A DNA stretch of 5,558 bases from contig WFSH01000136.1 in the NCBI GenBank assembly GCA_015486145.1, positions 1-5,558 of the forward strand. The letters run 5' to 3'. This document shows, piece by piece, positions 5,409 to 5,558 of this stretch; the stretch's first letter is position 1, and every line of letters begins with the position of its first letter. Source of the DNA: Mesoaciditogaceae bacterium. Its GTDB lineage: Bacteria > Thermotogota > Thermotogae > Mesoaciditogales > Mesoaciditogaceae. The notes under the pieces are model-generated. The model made no database searches and was not told the DNA's origin. It saw only the letters and a list, made by a program, of their open reading frames with translations. The position numbers and the translations under genes were made by a program.

Positions 5409-5558
5409 CTATGCCTCTCTTTTTTCTCTATCCTTTTGAAGAGTTAAAAAAACAGCCCTTGGATTATACAATTTTAAGCCATTAAACTTCAACAATCCAT
5501 AAATGATAAAAACGTTAAGCTCGACGAAAACTAACATCAAAGAGAAAAGGGCTAGAAA
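5409..5558 (-). CDS. C-terminal part of a hydrophobic, probably membrane protein (partial)
   Basis: Reading the minus strand from the right edge, one frame stays open for 49 codons to a TAG at 5411-5409. Its first half is strongly hydrophobic (FLALFSLMLVFVELNVFIIY...), fitting a final membrane helix. The tail LTLQKDREKREA is charged and probably cytoplasmic. The gene ends 20 bases before the small ORF, so it may belong to the same transcript as opp. The end does not resemble the C-terminus of an OppA-type binding protein, which would be soluble. The family is not recognised. Being short and cut by the edge, it could still be a chance open frame, but the composition argues for real coding. Confidence 0.55.
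   Translation of the reverse strand, partial: FLALFSLMLVFVELNVFIIYGLLKFNGLKLYNPRAVFLTLQKDREKREA
5463..5492 (-). promoter_or_regulatory. Possible internal promoter for the small ORF-opp genes
   Basis: On the minus strand TATAAT (5468-5463) is a perfect -10, with TTGAAG (5492-5487) 18 bases upstream as a fair -35. Transcription would start near 5456 and give a leader of about 68 bases before the small ORF. It lies inside the putative upstream coding segment, so either it is an internal promoter for the opp genes or the match is fortuitous in AT-rich DNA. Confidence 0.35.

Noticed and set aside
5454..5553. Inverted repeat AGCCCTT / AAGGGCT followed by seven T on the minus strand (terminator-like)
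   Set aside because: The arms are 86 bases apart and the segment reads as coding sequence, so a working terminator hairpin is unlikely.
1..5558. CRISPR arrays, insertion sequences, phage or defence genes
   Set aside because: No regularly spaced direct repeats, transposase, integrase or defence-protein motifs were found on either strand.

Overview
The window looks like chromosomal DNA from a moderately AT-rich thermophilic bacterium, most likely a member of the Thermotogota (Kosmotoga/Mesotoga/Thermotoga-like). That placement is an inference from style: strong AAGGAGG-type ribosome sites, TTG starts, tightly packed genes, and an opp-type transporter operon of the kind abundant in that phylum. 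No marker gene in view proves it.

Layout, left to right. A gene on the minus strand begins at 59 with a signal-peptide-like N-terminus and runs off the left edge. A complete tRNA-Glu(CTC) gene follows on the plus strand (173-247) with its own terminator (272-297). About 185 bases without a gene come next, holding one curious hairpin. A promoter (485-513) and an 18-bp palindromic operator (514-531) then lead into a TetR-family repressor gene (586-1128). A 28-bp palindromic repeat (1165-1192) and a bidirectional terminator (1216-1247) separate this gene from a convergent operon.

The operon occupies the rest of the window on the minus strand, read right to left: the 3' end of a hydrophobic protein gene (5409-5558), a 29-residue small ORF with a perfect ribosome site (5299-5388), then oppB, oppC, oppD and oppF (5299 down to 1267). 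Junctions are tight: a TGATG overlap between the small ORF and oppB, gaps of 4 and 20 bases, and a 14-base overlap between oppD and oppF. OppB and OppC form the membrane pore and OppD and OppF are the paired ATPases of a peptide/nickel/sugar-type (Opp/Dpp) ABC importer. No substrate-binding protein gene is visible, so the substrate (oligopeptide or oligosaccharide) cannot be told from this window. The secreted or lipid-anchored product of the gene at the left edge is one unproven candidate.

Most of the window is ordinary. The points that deserve a second look are the small ORF coupled to oppB, a 17-bp promoter element shared by the tRNA and tetR genes (a perfect palindrome at the tRNA that could fire in both directions and start the tRNA at its first base), the TetR operator lying on its own start site, and the palindromic repeat after tetR.
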